DNA of 64,000 nucleotides from Helicobacter bilis (GCF_900198365.1 NZ_FZMS01000023.1:1-64000); one strand, 5' to 3'. Counted from the stretch's first letter, positions 27,764-36,415 are shown. The notes: generated by a model from the letters alone, not told the origin. Translations and numbers: made by a program.

Positions 27764-28381
27764 TTACCCCCCCCCCCCCATAGTTAGATTTTCATTCTTT
27801 AAAAATTCTAAAAATTCCTTTTCAAGTGTAAGAATATTCCTGCTTCTCTCTAAGATTCTTTTTGCAGGATTTCCAAAGTAGATTCCAAAAGGTTTTGTAG
27901 GGCGAGAAACAAGACTTAAAGCCCCTACACTCACACCTTCGCTTAAGCCTTTACTTGAAGGCAATATCACACTTCCAGCGCCCACAATGCAATGCTTTTG
28001 TAAAATAATCTTTGAAGTGCTGACACACTTAAAGTTTGATGGTATCATGGGATTTGTCAGGCTTTCCCCACTATAATCATCGCTTGCCACAAACACACTT
28101 ACGCGATAGGAAAGACCGCAAAAGTCCTCTATTACAATTCCAACTTCACCACCAGACAAGATCGCACCCGCTGCTATATGAACGAAATTACCAATGCTTA
28201 TATTCCCTGCAAGAATAGCAAAATCATCAATGCGAACATGATTACCTATGCTTATGCGTTCTGTATTATAAAGACTGGCTTTTTTTGAGATAAAAATGTT
28301 TGTTGGGTTTTCTGGGATTGTGATTCCCAACTCTTTAAGCTCATCAATACTATAAAAATTATTTGAGTTTTTTGCTTTCAT
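27764..28381 (-). CDS. Left-handed beta-helix acyltransferase with 3' poly-G tract
   Basis: This 205-residue hexapeptide-repeat protein has repeats such as IGNHVRIDDFAILAGN and IGNFVHIAAGAIL, the usual fold of sugar O- or N-acetyltransferases, with IVGAGSVILPSS near the acetyl-CoA end. The gene ends in a run of 13 G (27767-27779 as C) coding four Gly and then a stop. One more G would extend the frame 36 codons, to a TGA overlapping the GTG start of the KAS III gene, so the tract could switch both the C-terminus and translational coupling. Acceptor unknown. Confidence 0.8.
   Translation of the reverse strand: MKAKNSNNFYSIDELKELGITIPENPTNIFISKKASLYNTERISIGNHVRIDDFAILAGNISIGNFVHIAAGAILSGGEVGIVIEDFCGLSYRVSVFVASDDYSGESLTNPMIPSNFKCVSTSKIILQKHCIVGAGSVILPSSKGLSEGVSVGALSLVSRPTKPFGIYFGNPAKRILERSRNILTLEKEFLEFLKNENLTMGGGG
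27767..27779 (-). repeat. Run of 13 G at the end of the acyltransferase gene
   Basis: A homopolymer of this length is expected to slip in this phylum. At 13 the frame ends at once; at 14 or 11 it runs on to overlap the next gene; at 12 it runs to a third stop. Confidence 0.85.
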
Positions 28382-28399
28382 TGTTTGCCTATCCTTTAC

Positions 28400-29966
28400 T
28401 TATGGTTTTATTCTCTTAAATCTCTCACTCACTTCTAAAGATTCCACAATGCTTACTTTACTTGGAATCTTAAAGGGGGCGAGTTTGTCTTTGCAGAAAG
28501 CGCGGATATGTTTTTTTAGCGTTAAGTTTGAATTAGCGTGAGATTTAGATTCTACTGCTTCTATTTTTTCAGAATCTAACACCACCTTTACACTCACACT
28601 TTGCCCTGTAATAGCATTAGATTCCCCATATACAACACAATCACTTATAAATGGAATCTGTAATAGCACCCCTTCAACTTCTTGTGGGATAACTTTCTCT
28701 CCACCTACATTTATAACTTCTTTTGCCCTGCCTATGATTTTTATATACTCTTCCCCATTAATAAACTTTGTTTCTACTAAATCTCCTGTTGCAAAGTAAC
28801 CTTTATTATCAAACACACTATTATCACTATTAAGATAGCCTATTGCGTTTGTGTGGGATTTAAGATAGAGTATATTATCCACTATCTTGTAGTCTGCATT
28901 TATGATTCTAAAAAACTCTGCGAAGTCGATCTCATCTGCTTGTTTGGTTTTAATGGCATTTGTCTCACTTGTCCCAAAGCTTTGTTTGAATCTTGTGTGC
29001 GGCAGGGCTTGTTGCAGAGATTCTAAAAGTTTTGAAGACATTTTTTCGCTTCCATAAATGACTAGCTTTAAATGAGTTAAATCATAATCACTTAATCCAG
29101 CTACAAGTAAAAGTCGCAACAATGTCGGTGAAGCAGGCAAAATCTCTACTTTGTGTTTTTGTAAAGATTCTAGAATCCACTGCGGACTCCGCTCTTTTGG
29201 GATAATAAGGCTTCCACCGCTCCCAAAGGTATTTAGCATTACATCAATCCCTGCGATATGGTCTGGCAAATATACACTCATTATACGCAATGGATTTTGC
29301 CTTTTATTACAATAAGATTCTAAAAATGTGTTTAGATTATGCACTATGGCTTTGGGTTTGCCTGTGCTACCGCTTGAAAAAAGGATTAGTCCGCTTGTGT
29401 GATTTGCCTGTAAAGAGGTGATAATACTATGCTTCTTATCTGTGTTATGCGTAGAATGCAGGGTGTTATCATAAAAAAGATAGTCTATCTGCCCCTCTTT
29501 GATATAAGATTGAAGCATAGAAGAGAATATAGAATCCTAGATTCTGCGTTGTCTTTTTAGCACTTTCAAGGGAGTTTGATATTGCAACTGCGTCATTATC
29601 GTTTAGATAACTCCTTGTTGCAATATCTACACAACCTGCAAAATTACCTAAAGATACTTCCGCAGTGGGCGTTTTGGTTTTTATAGAATCTTTTGGGGCA
29701 AGTGAAGCAGATAGCGGCGTTATAATAAAGCCCTTTTCTACACACGCTAAGAAAAAGGCTAAAGTCTTTAAATCATAATCGCCGATAATGCCAATGACAC
29801 TATTTGCCTTTATGCTATTGAGTAAATTTAGGGCATTGCGTATAGAATCTAAAAGCTCCCCATAAGTGTGGCTTTGATCTTGTGCAATAAGACATATAGA
29901 ATCTTGCTCAAAACTTTGAATTTTGCGTAAAAATAGGTGCGTGAAATTATAAGAATCACTACGCAT
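28400..29966 (-). pseudogene. AMP-dependent acyl ligase split by a 154-bp insertion
   Basis: An adenylate-forming ligase (ANL superfamily): P-loop SSGSTGKPK, YGSEKMS, FGTSETNA, YFATGDLVE and GRAKEVINVGGEKV in order. It would activate a carboxylic acid and load it on an acyl carrier protein. Two frames (29966-29469 and 29518-28400) are separated by extra DNA between two GATTCTATA copies (29528-29536, 29682-29690). Removing the 154 bp joins LAPKDSI directly to FSSMLQSYIKEG in one frame of 470 residues. The insertion is not a multiple of three, so the gene is broken as it stands. Confidence 0.85.
29528..29690 (-). repeat. Insertion unit in the AMP ligase, with H2 hairpin
   Basis: Flanked by 9-bp direct repeats GATTCTATA, unit length 154 bp. 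It contains an H2 element with 11-bp arms (29578-29588, 29617-29627) around a centre reading GAGTTATC...GATAATGA on the minus strand, preceded by GCGGAAGTATCTTTAGG, a leader also seen before the H2 copies in the SDR and histidine kinase genes. Confidence 0.8.
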
Positions 29967-30954
29967 TCACGCCTCCAAGATAAATGACTTGTGCGGTGAT
30001 AAAATCACTTTTTTCATCTAAGAAAAACTCAATGGCATTTAGCACATCTCTAAACTCACCAAATCGTTTGATGGCTTGTTGATTTAAAAGGGCGTCCATT
30101 TTTGCTTTAGGGACATTTTTGATTAAATCCGTTGGCACAGGTGTAGGACCAATGGCGTTTATGGTGATACCAAACTCGCTTAGTTCCTTAGCACATACTT
30201 GTGTGAGATTGACTAATGCGGCTTTTGAAGCAGCATAGGCGGCTTCTCCTTCTAGGCGTAAGGGGGTGGCGACTGTGGCGAAATTTACGATACGGTAGGG
30301 CATTTGCGTTGTTTGCGTCGGCTTTTTTGCAGGTTTGGACTGGTGCTTCGCACAAGTGGTGCTTTTAGCGGATTGTTCGCTCAAGGCTTGGTCATTACCC
30401 CTTAGGTAACTCCCTTCGCCTTTGCTTTGAAAACACTTAAAATCCCTCAAAGATACTTCCGCAGAAGAATCCTTATTGTTAGAATCTAAGATTGCAGATT
30501 CTTTAAAATCATCACAAACCGCTTCCGCAATGGCATTTTTCGCATTATTTTTAGAATCTAGCCCCTTAGATTCTAAATCCTTTATACGCTTTTTATAATT
30601 TTGCACCATAACCTTTGAGACTTCTCGCAAGAAAAGAAAGCTACCAAATACATTTGTGTTAAAGATATTTTGCATAGTTTTTAGTGGTGTAGTAAGGATA
30701 TGATTCATAGAAGCAATTCCGGCATTATTGAGTAAAACATCAATTGTGCCAAATTCCTTTTTCACAGCCCTTACCATATTTACAACCGCATTTTCATCGC
30801 TCACATCAAGGGTAAAATGTCTGTAATTTTTATGCTCTAAATTGCTTTGTGTCCGCGAACAGCCACACACAATATCGCCTTTATTTAAGTAATACTCGCT
30901 TAAATCCCTGCCTATGCCCTTGCGTGTCCCTGTGATAAGTATGACTCTAGGCAT
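29959..30954 (-). CDS. FabG-like short-chain dehydrogenase with repeat insertion
   Basis: This 331-residue SDR has the NAD(P) motif TGTRKGIG (residues 8-15), the NNAG motif in LLNNAGIA, and the catalytic YAASK near residue 235. Family members are about 245 residues. The surplus of roughly 85 residues lies between the VMVQNYKKR helix and MPYRIVNF and is made of repeat sequence (H2 at 30383-30422, H3 at 30339-30357), in frame. The core is intact. It overlaps both neighbours by 8 bases, so it is translationally coupled with the carrier protein and the ligase, and probably reduces a carrier-bound acyl group. Confidence 0.85.
   Translation of the reverse strand: MPRVILITGTRKGIGRDLSEYYLNKGDIVCGCSRTQSNLEHKNYRHFTLDVSDENAVVNMVRAVKKEFGTIDVLLNNAGIASMNHILTTPLKTMQNIFNTNVFGSFLFLREVSKVMVQNYKKRIKDLESKGLDSKNNAKNAIAEAVCDDFKESAILDSNNKDSSAEVSLRDFKCFQSKGEGSYLRGNDQALSEQSAKSTTCAKHQSKPAKKPTQTTQMPYRIVNFATVATPLRLEGEAAYAASKAALVNLTQVCAKELSEFGITINAIGPTPVPTDLIKNVPKAKMDALLNQQAIKRFGEFRDVLNAIEFFLDEKSDFITAQVIYLGGVNA
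30339..30560 (-). repeat. Composite repeat insertion in the SDR gene
   Basis: Contains an H3 hairpin (30339-30357, outer stem ACT/AGT), an H2 element (30383-30422, arms AAGGC/GCCTT) and a 72-bp unit bounded by near-identical 16-bp repeats ending in TTAGAATCTA (30473-30488 and 30545-30560). All keep the reading frame. Confidence 0.7.
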
Positions 30955-31243
30955 TGCTTTGACTTTTTTCTAGGATATAAGCACTTAGGGTAGCGACATC
31001 TTTAAATGGTGAGTTTCTTCCGCTCATTGTCTTTTCATCAGCTAGGACAAGATTAATATTAAGCGTTTCAGCTAACATTTCCTCTAAGTCGGCAATAAAG
31101 CTTACAAGGGCTAGAGAATCTAAATTGCCCTCAATCCCATAGATTTTTGTTTCAAGTGTTGGATTTTTTAGATTCTCATTTTCTAGCTCATCTGCTAGAG
31201 ATTGGAGAGTTTTATAGATTAATGATTGTATTTGTGTTTGCAT
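30947..31243 (-). CDS. Acyl carrier protein-like, first gene of acyl cluster
   Basis: This 98-residue acidic protein has the phosphopantetheine attachment serine in GNLDSLALVSFIADLEE (about residue 42). It heads the minus-strand cluster and overlaps the SDR by 8 bases. Two carrier proteins in one cluster suggest handling of two acyl intermediates, or a duplicated unit. A run of 14 A (on this strand) lies about 75 bases upstream of the start. Confidence 0.8.
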   Translation of the reverse strand: MQTQIQSLIYKTLQSLADELENENLKNPTLETKIYGIEGNLDSLALVSFIADLEEMLAETLNINLVLADEKTMSGRNSPFKDVATLSAYILEKSQSNA

Positions 31244-31316
31244 GTTGTGTTCCTTAAGTAGTGTCGATAAAAAATATTTTTACATGTAGATTTGCATTAT
31301 AATATATGCAAAATCG

Positions 31317-31330
31317 TTTTTTTTTTTTTT
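31317..31330 (-). promoter_or_regulatory. Run of 14 T in the acyl-cluster promoter region
   Basis: The homopolymer sits 74-87 bases before the ATG of the first carrier protein. In Helicobacter, T-runs of this kind near promoters change expression by altering spacing. No clear -10 box was identified, so the effect is inferred. Confidence 0.5.
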
Positions 31331-31990
31331 GTAAAAAAAGCGAAATTATTTTAGTTTTGTGTAGATAAAAGTAACATTTTTAAGATTTTATGGCAATAAG
31401 TAGTGCTTAAAATAGAGATGATTCTATGTTTTTGTAGGACATGTGGGTTAAGAGTTTTCATATAAAGTAAGGATTTTTAGTTATCACTTATAAAATATTA
31501 AACTTTTTTAACTCCAAACACCCTAAATACCGATACTCTAAACACTAAGCAAAAAAGCCCTGTTATAATTCTGTATAACCTTTTAAGATTAAATCAAAAA
31601 ATCACAAGTAAAATAACACATATTCTAAAGATTTCAGTTTTGATTGTGTTGTACGAATAAGGTTTTAAAGTTTTATTTCTTTCCTGTTTTTTTAAAATAC
31701 CCTTACATCACAACTTAAAGTACAAGTCTTTTTTATATAGTGATTATATGTTACATTTTCACTTTACAAAGTGTGACAAACTAAGCAATACAAAATTACA
31801 AATTACTTAAGCTTTGATACAAATTAAAATTACATAAGCAAACAATACTTTAATTTTTACATTCTCTACTTAATGGAATTTATAAGCCTTTATTGTGTAG
31901 TTTTATATATCTTTTAAGCACATAAAACATAGTTTAATAATTTAAAAAATGTATAACCTTTTTTAGATTAAAACAAAAGAATTGTAGCAA
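31331..31990. other. AT-rich non-coding stretch with direct repeats
   Basis: No credible frame. It contains two long direct repeats (31572-31603 and 31950-31983) that start TGTATAACC and continue with an AGATTAAA-type segment. It lies at the 3' end of the transposase remnant and may be the former end of a mobile element. Confidence 0.5.
31572..31983. repeat. Pair of direct repeats beginning TGTATAACC
   Basis: The copies at 31572-31603 and 31950-31983 match over about 30 bases with a few differences. TG at the outer edge and repeated sites are what transposase-binding ends of Mu-like elements look like, but the orientation relative to the transposase gene is not the standard one. Confidence 0.45.
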
Positions 31991-33163
31991 TCAATAGAGA
32001 CTTTGCAATAAAACATTATGTTTTATAATTATTTTATTTTTGGTTACAGCAGAATAAAAACTCAAATCCCTTTTAACTTCACCCTTAGATTTCATGTTTT
32101 CTTCTTGTGTCTGTAACTCCACTAGATTCACTATATCTCCACCACTAATAGCCCTATTTGCCTCACTCTTTAGCTTTGCTGATACAATGTCTATATTATT
32201 GATTTTAGGCACACAAGGCTTTATTGTTCTTGGTGCATTACTTGCAGCACTCTCTATTAAGCCCTGCAAGTTTGCATATTGACTATCTTTTGCAGTTTGC
32301 ATATCTCTCTTAGCTGCCTTTATGCGTTTAAGCGATATTTTTTCAGCCATTTTTGCACTCTCTGCACTCACACCATCAAAGCCTATGCGGGTAGCTATAT
32401 CTACAAACACCCCTTTTTCATCATAGACAAAGAGTTCTTGTGTATTATTGATATTAGGTCGCACGATTACAGAGTCATAGTTAAACGCTTGAATGCTTTG
32501 ATACCACACTCCCCCATGCATAATGCCCTTTTTATTCACTCTTCTTTTTACACTAGGCGATAATTTCATAATGAGTTCATACTCATTCATAGCCACTGCT
32601 TCATTTGCTTTTTGATTATAAGCCTCTGTTGGTGTCATGCCTAGTGAATCTAGATAACGATTATTAAGCAGTGTATCTGTATATGTGTCTATTCGCTCTA
32701 GCATAGATTCAAAGCTATCTAGCTCTTTTAAGTTTGTTAAAGCCCCTTTTTTCAATCTTCTCTCTTTTTTACTAAAGAAAAACTCTATTGCTTGTCTTTG
32801 AGCTACATTATGTCCTATGTATCCTTTACCCCAAGAGATAATCCTATCTTGCAATGCCCTAAAGGTATTCTCTACATAAGGCTTTAACCACCCACTATAA
32901 CCCCTTACATTCTTATACTCTATATCTAAGTTTTCCATAACAGCCTTAGTGTATTTAGATAGAAAGGCTTTGCCATTATCCCCTTTAATAACTTTTGGCT
33001 TACCATATTTAAGGATATATTTAGCCACAGCTCTTGCCACACCTAAGCTATTTTCAGTATCACTGATATGAAATCTAACGACACGGCTATATGTATCTAC
33101 CAGAGAGATTAAAACATATCTTTTCTGCCAATATTCTATAATCTTGTGATCAGACTCTGTGCT
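31991..33163 (-). pseudogene. 5'-truncated Mu-type (rve/DDE) transposase
   Basis: The open frame lacks a start and begins after a stop at 33164-33166. It shows LVDTYSRVV, then the second catalytic Asp in VIKGDNGKAF and the catalytic Glu in PYVENTFRAL, followed by a Mu-type C-terminal beta-barrel region (FVYDEKGVFVD). The first catalytic Asp and the DNA-binding domains are missing, because the frame runs into the 3' end of the endonuclease gene. It is a remnant. No MuB-like gene is nearby. Confidence 0.75.
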
Positions 33164-33876
33164 TTATAAAACATTTTCCATAAAGGTATTTGAGCGATGG
33201 CACTATCCCTTGCTTTTTCATATTCATCTTTTGGATACATTTTATCCCATGCTTCCATGAGTTTTCTCTCTTGATCGCTTAAGCGGATATTATAGGTTTC
33301 ACTCATGTAAAGATATGTGCGGGCGATAAGCCCTTTAGAATAGTTTGCAGGATAGAATCTCTTTGCTTTAAAGTCAGTATAAACCTTGCAATTTCCATAT
33401 TGATTATAGACTATATATCGTGGTGCTTCTGCGTATCTAAAGTTGCTTCTGTCTGCATTTATTTCGCCTATTGCTGGGACAAGGTTTCTTGGGTCTGCTT
33501 CCATGAGATTAAAGGTTTTATCATCCCTGCATGCTTTTCTGCCGCCTTTTTGCCAACATGGGAGATGATGTCCAAAGTTATGGGCTGGCATGATATGCTC
33601 AAACTCAATATTTTGCGTGCGTTCATTAATCGTCTTTTTCTTTGTGAGTGGCTTTCTGGGGGTGTAGTGTGGAGATTCTATTAGCTTTATACCATTATCT
33701 GTGATTTGAAATGGTGCTTTGCAATAAAACTCGGTTGTAAAGCCTTTAGATTCCCATATTTTTGTCAATATCTCTTTAGTTTCGCGGAATGTTTGCGGTG
33801 GCTTTAATCCATCAAAAAGCAAGTAAGCAAATAAGGTTAGTAGAGAAGCAATACTTATAGTTTTTAATCTACGCAC
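33136..33876 (-). CDS. Endonuclease I family nuclease
   Basis: This 246-residue protein has an N-terminal hydrophobic segment (residues 6-22) for export and the endonuclease I fold. The EFEHIMPAHNFGHHLPCW block includes the metal/His catalytic motif, with CRDDKTFNLMEADPRNLVPAIGEINADRSN as family signature. Such enzymes (EndA/Dns) cut DNA outside the inner membrane and affect DNA uptake or biofilm DNA. Its last 28 bases overlap the open frame of the transposase remnant, so it abuts a recombination junction. Its C-terminus may differ from the ancestral one. Confidence 0.88.
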   Translation of the reverse strand: MRRLKTISIASLLTLFAYLLFDGLKPPQTFRETKEILTKIWESKGFTTEFYCKAPFQITDNGIKLIESPHYTPRKPLTKKKTINERTQNIEFEHIMPAHNFGHHLPCWQKGGRKACRDDKTFNLMEADPRNLVPAIGEINADRSNFRYAEAPRYIVYNQYGNCKVYTDFKAKRFYPANYSKGLIARTYLYMSETYNIRLSDQERKLMEAWDKMYPKDEYEKARDSAIAQIPLWKMFYKAQSLITRL

Positions 33877-34014
33877 AAAATACCTTTCATATTTTTATAA
33901 AACATATAAAACTTGTTGCAAAACATTGACTACAACACTAAAAGATTCTAAAAATCACACTTTAAAATCGCACAATCTACTCAAGGCTATAAATATTCTA
34001 AGATTCTAGATTCT

Positions 34015-35040
34015 GTGCTAAATTTGGGTGGGCTACGGGGTTTAGGGCGTAATTTACAGAATCTAGAATCTAACACAATAGCCCATCATGTTGAGCGTAA
34101 GCAAACATCTAGCATAGAATCTAGAAAAGATTCTATGAATACACAAAATAAAGAAAATTTAGATTCTAAAAAGAATATGGATAAAAACTCTGCGGAAGTA
34201 TCTTTGAGTGATTTTAGTGGTTTTCAAAGCAAAGGCGAAGGGAGTTACCTAAAGGTAAGTGAGCGAGCCTTGAGCGAAGAATCCACTAAAAGCAGCAAAG
34301 AGACAACGCAACCAAACAAAAACCCCACCCCAATCGGCGTAGCACTACTCCTACACGACATCACAGAAAAAGCACAAAGAGAGCAGTTAAGACGAGAATT
34401 TAGCGCAAATGTATCACATGAGCTAAAAACCCCACTCACAAGCATTTTAGCCGTGCTTGAAATGCTGCAAAACAATACCATTAAACAAGAAGACATTCCA
34501 AAATTTCTTTGCAATATACATAAGGAAGCAAGGCATTTAATGGCCTTGATTGAAGATATAATTATCCTAAATGAGCTTGATAATGACTACACTTTTACGC
34601 CTTATCCGCTTTCCATGCGAAATCTTTGTGAAATTACTCTATCTATGTTTAAAGATTCTATCCGGAAAAAAGGGCTTTCTTGTGCTATACAAGGCGATGA
34701 TTTTTTGGTTATGGGAGAGCAGCGACTACTTCTTGTTATGCTTTCTCATCTCTGTGAGAATGCTATAAAATACAATAAGGATAAAGGCAGTATAGAGATA
34801 ACCTTTGATGCGACACACAAAACATTGCATATCAAAGATAGTGGCATTGGCATACCAGAAATGTATCATGAGAGAGTGTTTGAGCGATTCTTCTGTGTGG
34901 ATAAAAGCCACTCAAGTATGATAAATGGCACAGGACTTGGCTTAAGCATAGTTAAACATGTAGCACACCTGCATCATGCAAAAATCAATCTTAATAGCAC
35001 CACCAACATAGGCACTAGCATTTCTCTTTGCTTTAGTTAG
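34015..35040 (+). CDS. Histidine kinase lacking its sensor half, repeat-filled N-terminus
   Basis: The C-terminal 225 residues are a complete PhoR/VicK-type kinase: H-box SANVSHELKTPLTS, N-box LCENAIKYN, DSGIGIPE, FERFF and GTGLGLSIVKH. Residues 1-100 are repeat-derived (an H1 form reading HHVERKQTSSIES and an H2 form reading SAEVSLSDFSG...GEGSYL), leading into GVALLLHDITEK, the end of a PAS-like domain. Membrane sensor and start are missing; the GTG at 34015 has no good ribosome site, and a stop lies about 70 bases upstream. No response regulator is adjacent. Probably a 5'-truncated pseudogene. Confidence 0.75.
   Translation: MLNLGGLRGLGRNLQNLESNTIAHHVERKQTSSIESRKDSMNTQNKENLDSKKNMDKNSAEVSLSDFSGFQSKGEGSYLKVSERALSEESTKSSKETTQPNKNPTPIGVALLLHDITEKAQREQLRREFSANVSHELKTPLTSILAVLEMLQNNTIKQEDIPKFLCNIHKEARHLMALIEDIIILNELDNDYTFTPYPLSMRNLCEITLSMFKDSIRKKGLSCAIQGDDFLVMGEQRLLLVMLSHLCENAIKYNKDKGSIEITFDATHKTLHIKDSGIGIPEMYHERVFERFFCVDKSHSSMINGTGLGLSIVKHVAHLHHAKINLNSTTNIGTSISLCFS
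34088..34271 (+). repeat. H1 and H2 repeats in the kinase N-terminal frame
   Basis: 34088-34108 is an H1 hairpin with ATGTT/AACAT arms and loop GTAA, one base lost from the second GA. 34193-34271 holds the leader GCGGAAGTATCTTTGAG and an H2 centre GAGTTACC...GGTAAGTGA with AAGGC/GCCTT arms. Both are matched closely by the SDR insertion at 30,383-30,480. Confidence 0.75.
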
Positions 35041-35210
35041 AATGAGATTGCAACTTATTTAATGCAAATTTAAGGCAAAGCACGATCAAAAGATTTCACA
35101 CAATCGCAACAGTATGTTTTTGAACCTAAGTTAAGCACGGGAACATGCTTTTTATTCAATCCTATTTCACCCAAACTTCAAAACACTTTAGAATCTCAAT
35201 AATCTCATGC

Positions 35211-35216
35211 TATAAT
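35211..35216 (+). promoter_or_regulatory. Probable -10 box upstream of fliR
   Basis: A perfect TATAAT, 80 bases before the fliR start, in an otherwise non-coding gap. It fits a sigma-70 promoter for the downstream genes. Confidence 0.45.
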
Positions 35217-35296
35217 TTTACTCCTAAGATTCACTAAGATTCATTAAAATTAAGATTATTTGTATTTCGAGTTTTGTATCAAAAGTAAGGTTATTT

Positions 35297-36073
35297 ATGC
35301 TTGATTTTCTCCCCTATATTACGAACGCAAATGTTATGGCATTTTTAATGCTATTGTTGCGTTTTGGCGGTATTCTTGCATTTTTCCCTTTTTTTGATAA
35401 TCAAATCTTGCCTGTAAGTGTTAGAGCTGCTCTTGCCTTTGTGCTTGCGGTTGTGTTTATGCCGATGGTAACACATATTATTTCTTATCCTAGTCTAACG
35501 GCGTTTATGATTGGTGGCTTGTTTGAAATTCTTTTAGGTTTTACTTGTGGGCTTGTGTTGCAAATCATCTTTTCATCTATCGTATTTGCGGGGGATTTGA
35601 CAAGTTTTTCTATGGGTTTGACTATGGCTAGTGCGTATGATCCTATGAGTGGGACTACAAAGCCTATAGTCTCTCAAGTTGTGGTGTTTTTATCGATCCT
35701 TATGGCATTGCATTTTAATTTTCACTATCTTTTGCTTGATATTATTGCACGCACGCTGAATGATACGCCACTTGGTGGCTTTATGCTAAGTGATAATATT
35801 GTCGCATATTTTACAAAGTCGTTTGCAAATATGATTCTAATCGGCTTTTCTATGGCGTTTCCTATTATTGCGGTGCTGCTTTTGACTGATATTATTTTTG
35901 GTATGATTATGAAAACTCACCCGCAATTTAACCTACTTGTGATTGGTTTCCCTGTGAAAATTGGCGTGGCTTTAGTGATTTTAGCCATTATTGTGCCGAG
36001 TATTATGCAGCATTTTAGATATGATTTAAGTGAGGGTATGAAAGTATTATGGAAGATTCTAAGTCAAGATTAA
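35297..36073 (+). CDS. fliR: Flagellar export protein FliR
   Basis: FliR is a membrane component of the flagellar type III export gate with FliP and FliQ. The 258-residue protein has six hydrophobic segments and the family features: LLLRFGGILAFFPFF at the start, a FEILLGFTCGLVLQIIFSSIVFAGDLTSFSMG central block and GFPVKIGVAL near the end. Length is typical. It is followed 9 bases later by azlD and the thiE-like gene, an arrangement with no functional logic I can see beyond shared transcription. Confidence 0.94.
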   Translation: MLDFLPYITNANVMAFLMLLLRFGGILAFFPFFDNQILPVSVRAALAFVLAVVFMPMVTHIISYPSLTAFMIGGLFEILLGFTCGLVLQIIFSSIVFAGDLTSFSMGLTMASAYDPMSGTTKPIVSQVVVFLSILMALHFNFHYLLLDIIARTLNDTPLGGFMLSDNIVAYFTKSFANMILIGFSMAFPIIAVLLLTDIIFGMIMKTHPQFNLLVIGFPVKIGVALVILAIIVPSIMQHFRYDLSEGMKVLWKILSQD

Positions 36074-36082
36074 AGGGGTAAT

Positions 36083-36415
36083 ATGCTATATATTATGATA
36101 CTTTTTATAGCCTTGCTTACGGCATTAACAAGGTTTTTGCCATTCTTTATTTTTCGCAATAAAGCCCCAAAAGTTATCACAGATTTAGGCATTCTTTTGC
36201 CCCCTAGTCTTATTGCTATGATATTTGTGTATTCATGTAAGGATATGTTGGGCTTAGATAATATTGATAATGGGGTCTATGGGCTTATTGGCATTATTTT
36301 TGTGCTGTTTTTACATATTATGTTTAAGAATATTTTAGTGAGTATTTTTTGTGGCACACTCTTTTATCTTGTTTTGCGTAATTATGATTTAATATCTAGT
36401 TTAATGGCTTCTTGA
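36083..36415 (+). CDS. AzlD-family membrane protein
   Basis: This 110-residue protein has four hydrophobic helices and the AzlD start pattern, with TALTRFLPFFIF and the ILLPPSLIAMI segment. AzlD pairs with AzlC to export branched-chain amino acids in other bacteria. No azlC is adjacent, so either the partner is elsewhere or this subunit acts alone. The stop overlaps the start of the next gene. Confidence 0.8.
   Translation: MLYIMILFIALLTALTRFLPFFIFRNKAPKVITDLGILLPPSLIAMIFVYSCKDMLGLDNIDNGVYGLIGIIFVLFLHIMFKNILVSIFCGTLFYLVLRNYDLISSLMAS

Noticed and set aside
27756-27780. C-run as a sequencing artefact
   Set aside because: A second run of the same length at 63,730 also sits at a meaningful frame junction, so slippage tracts are the better reading.
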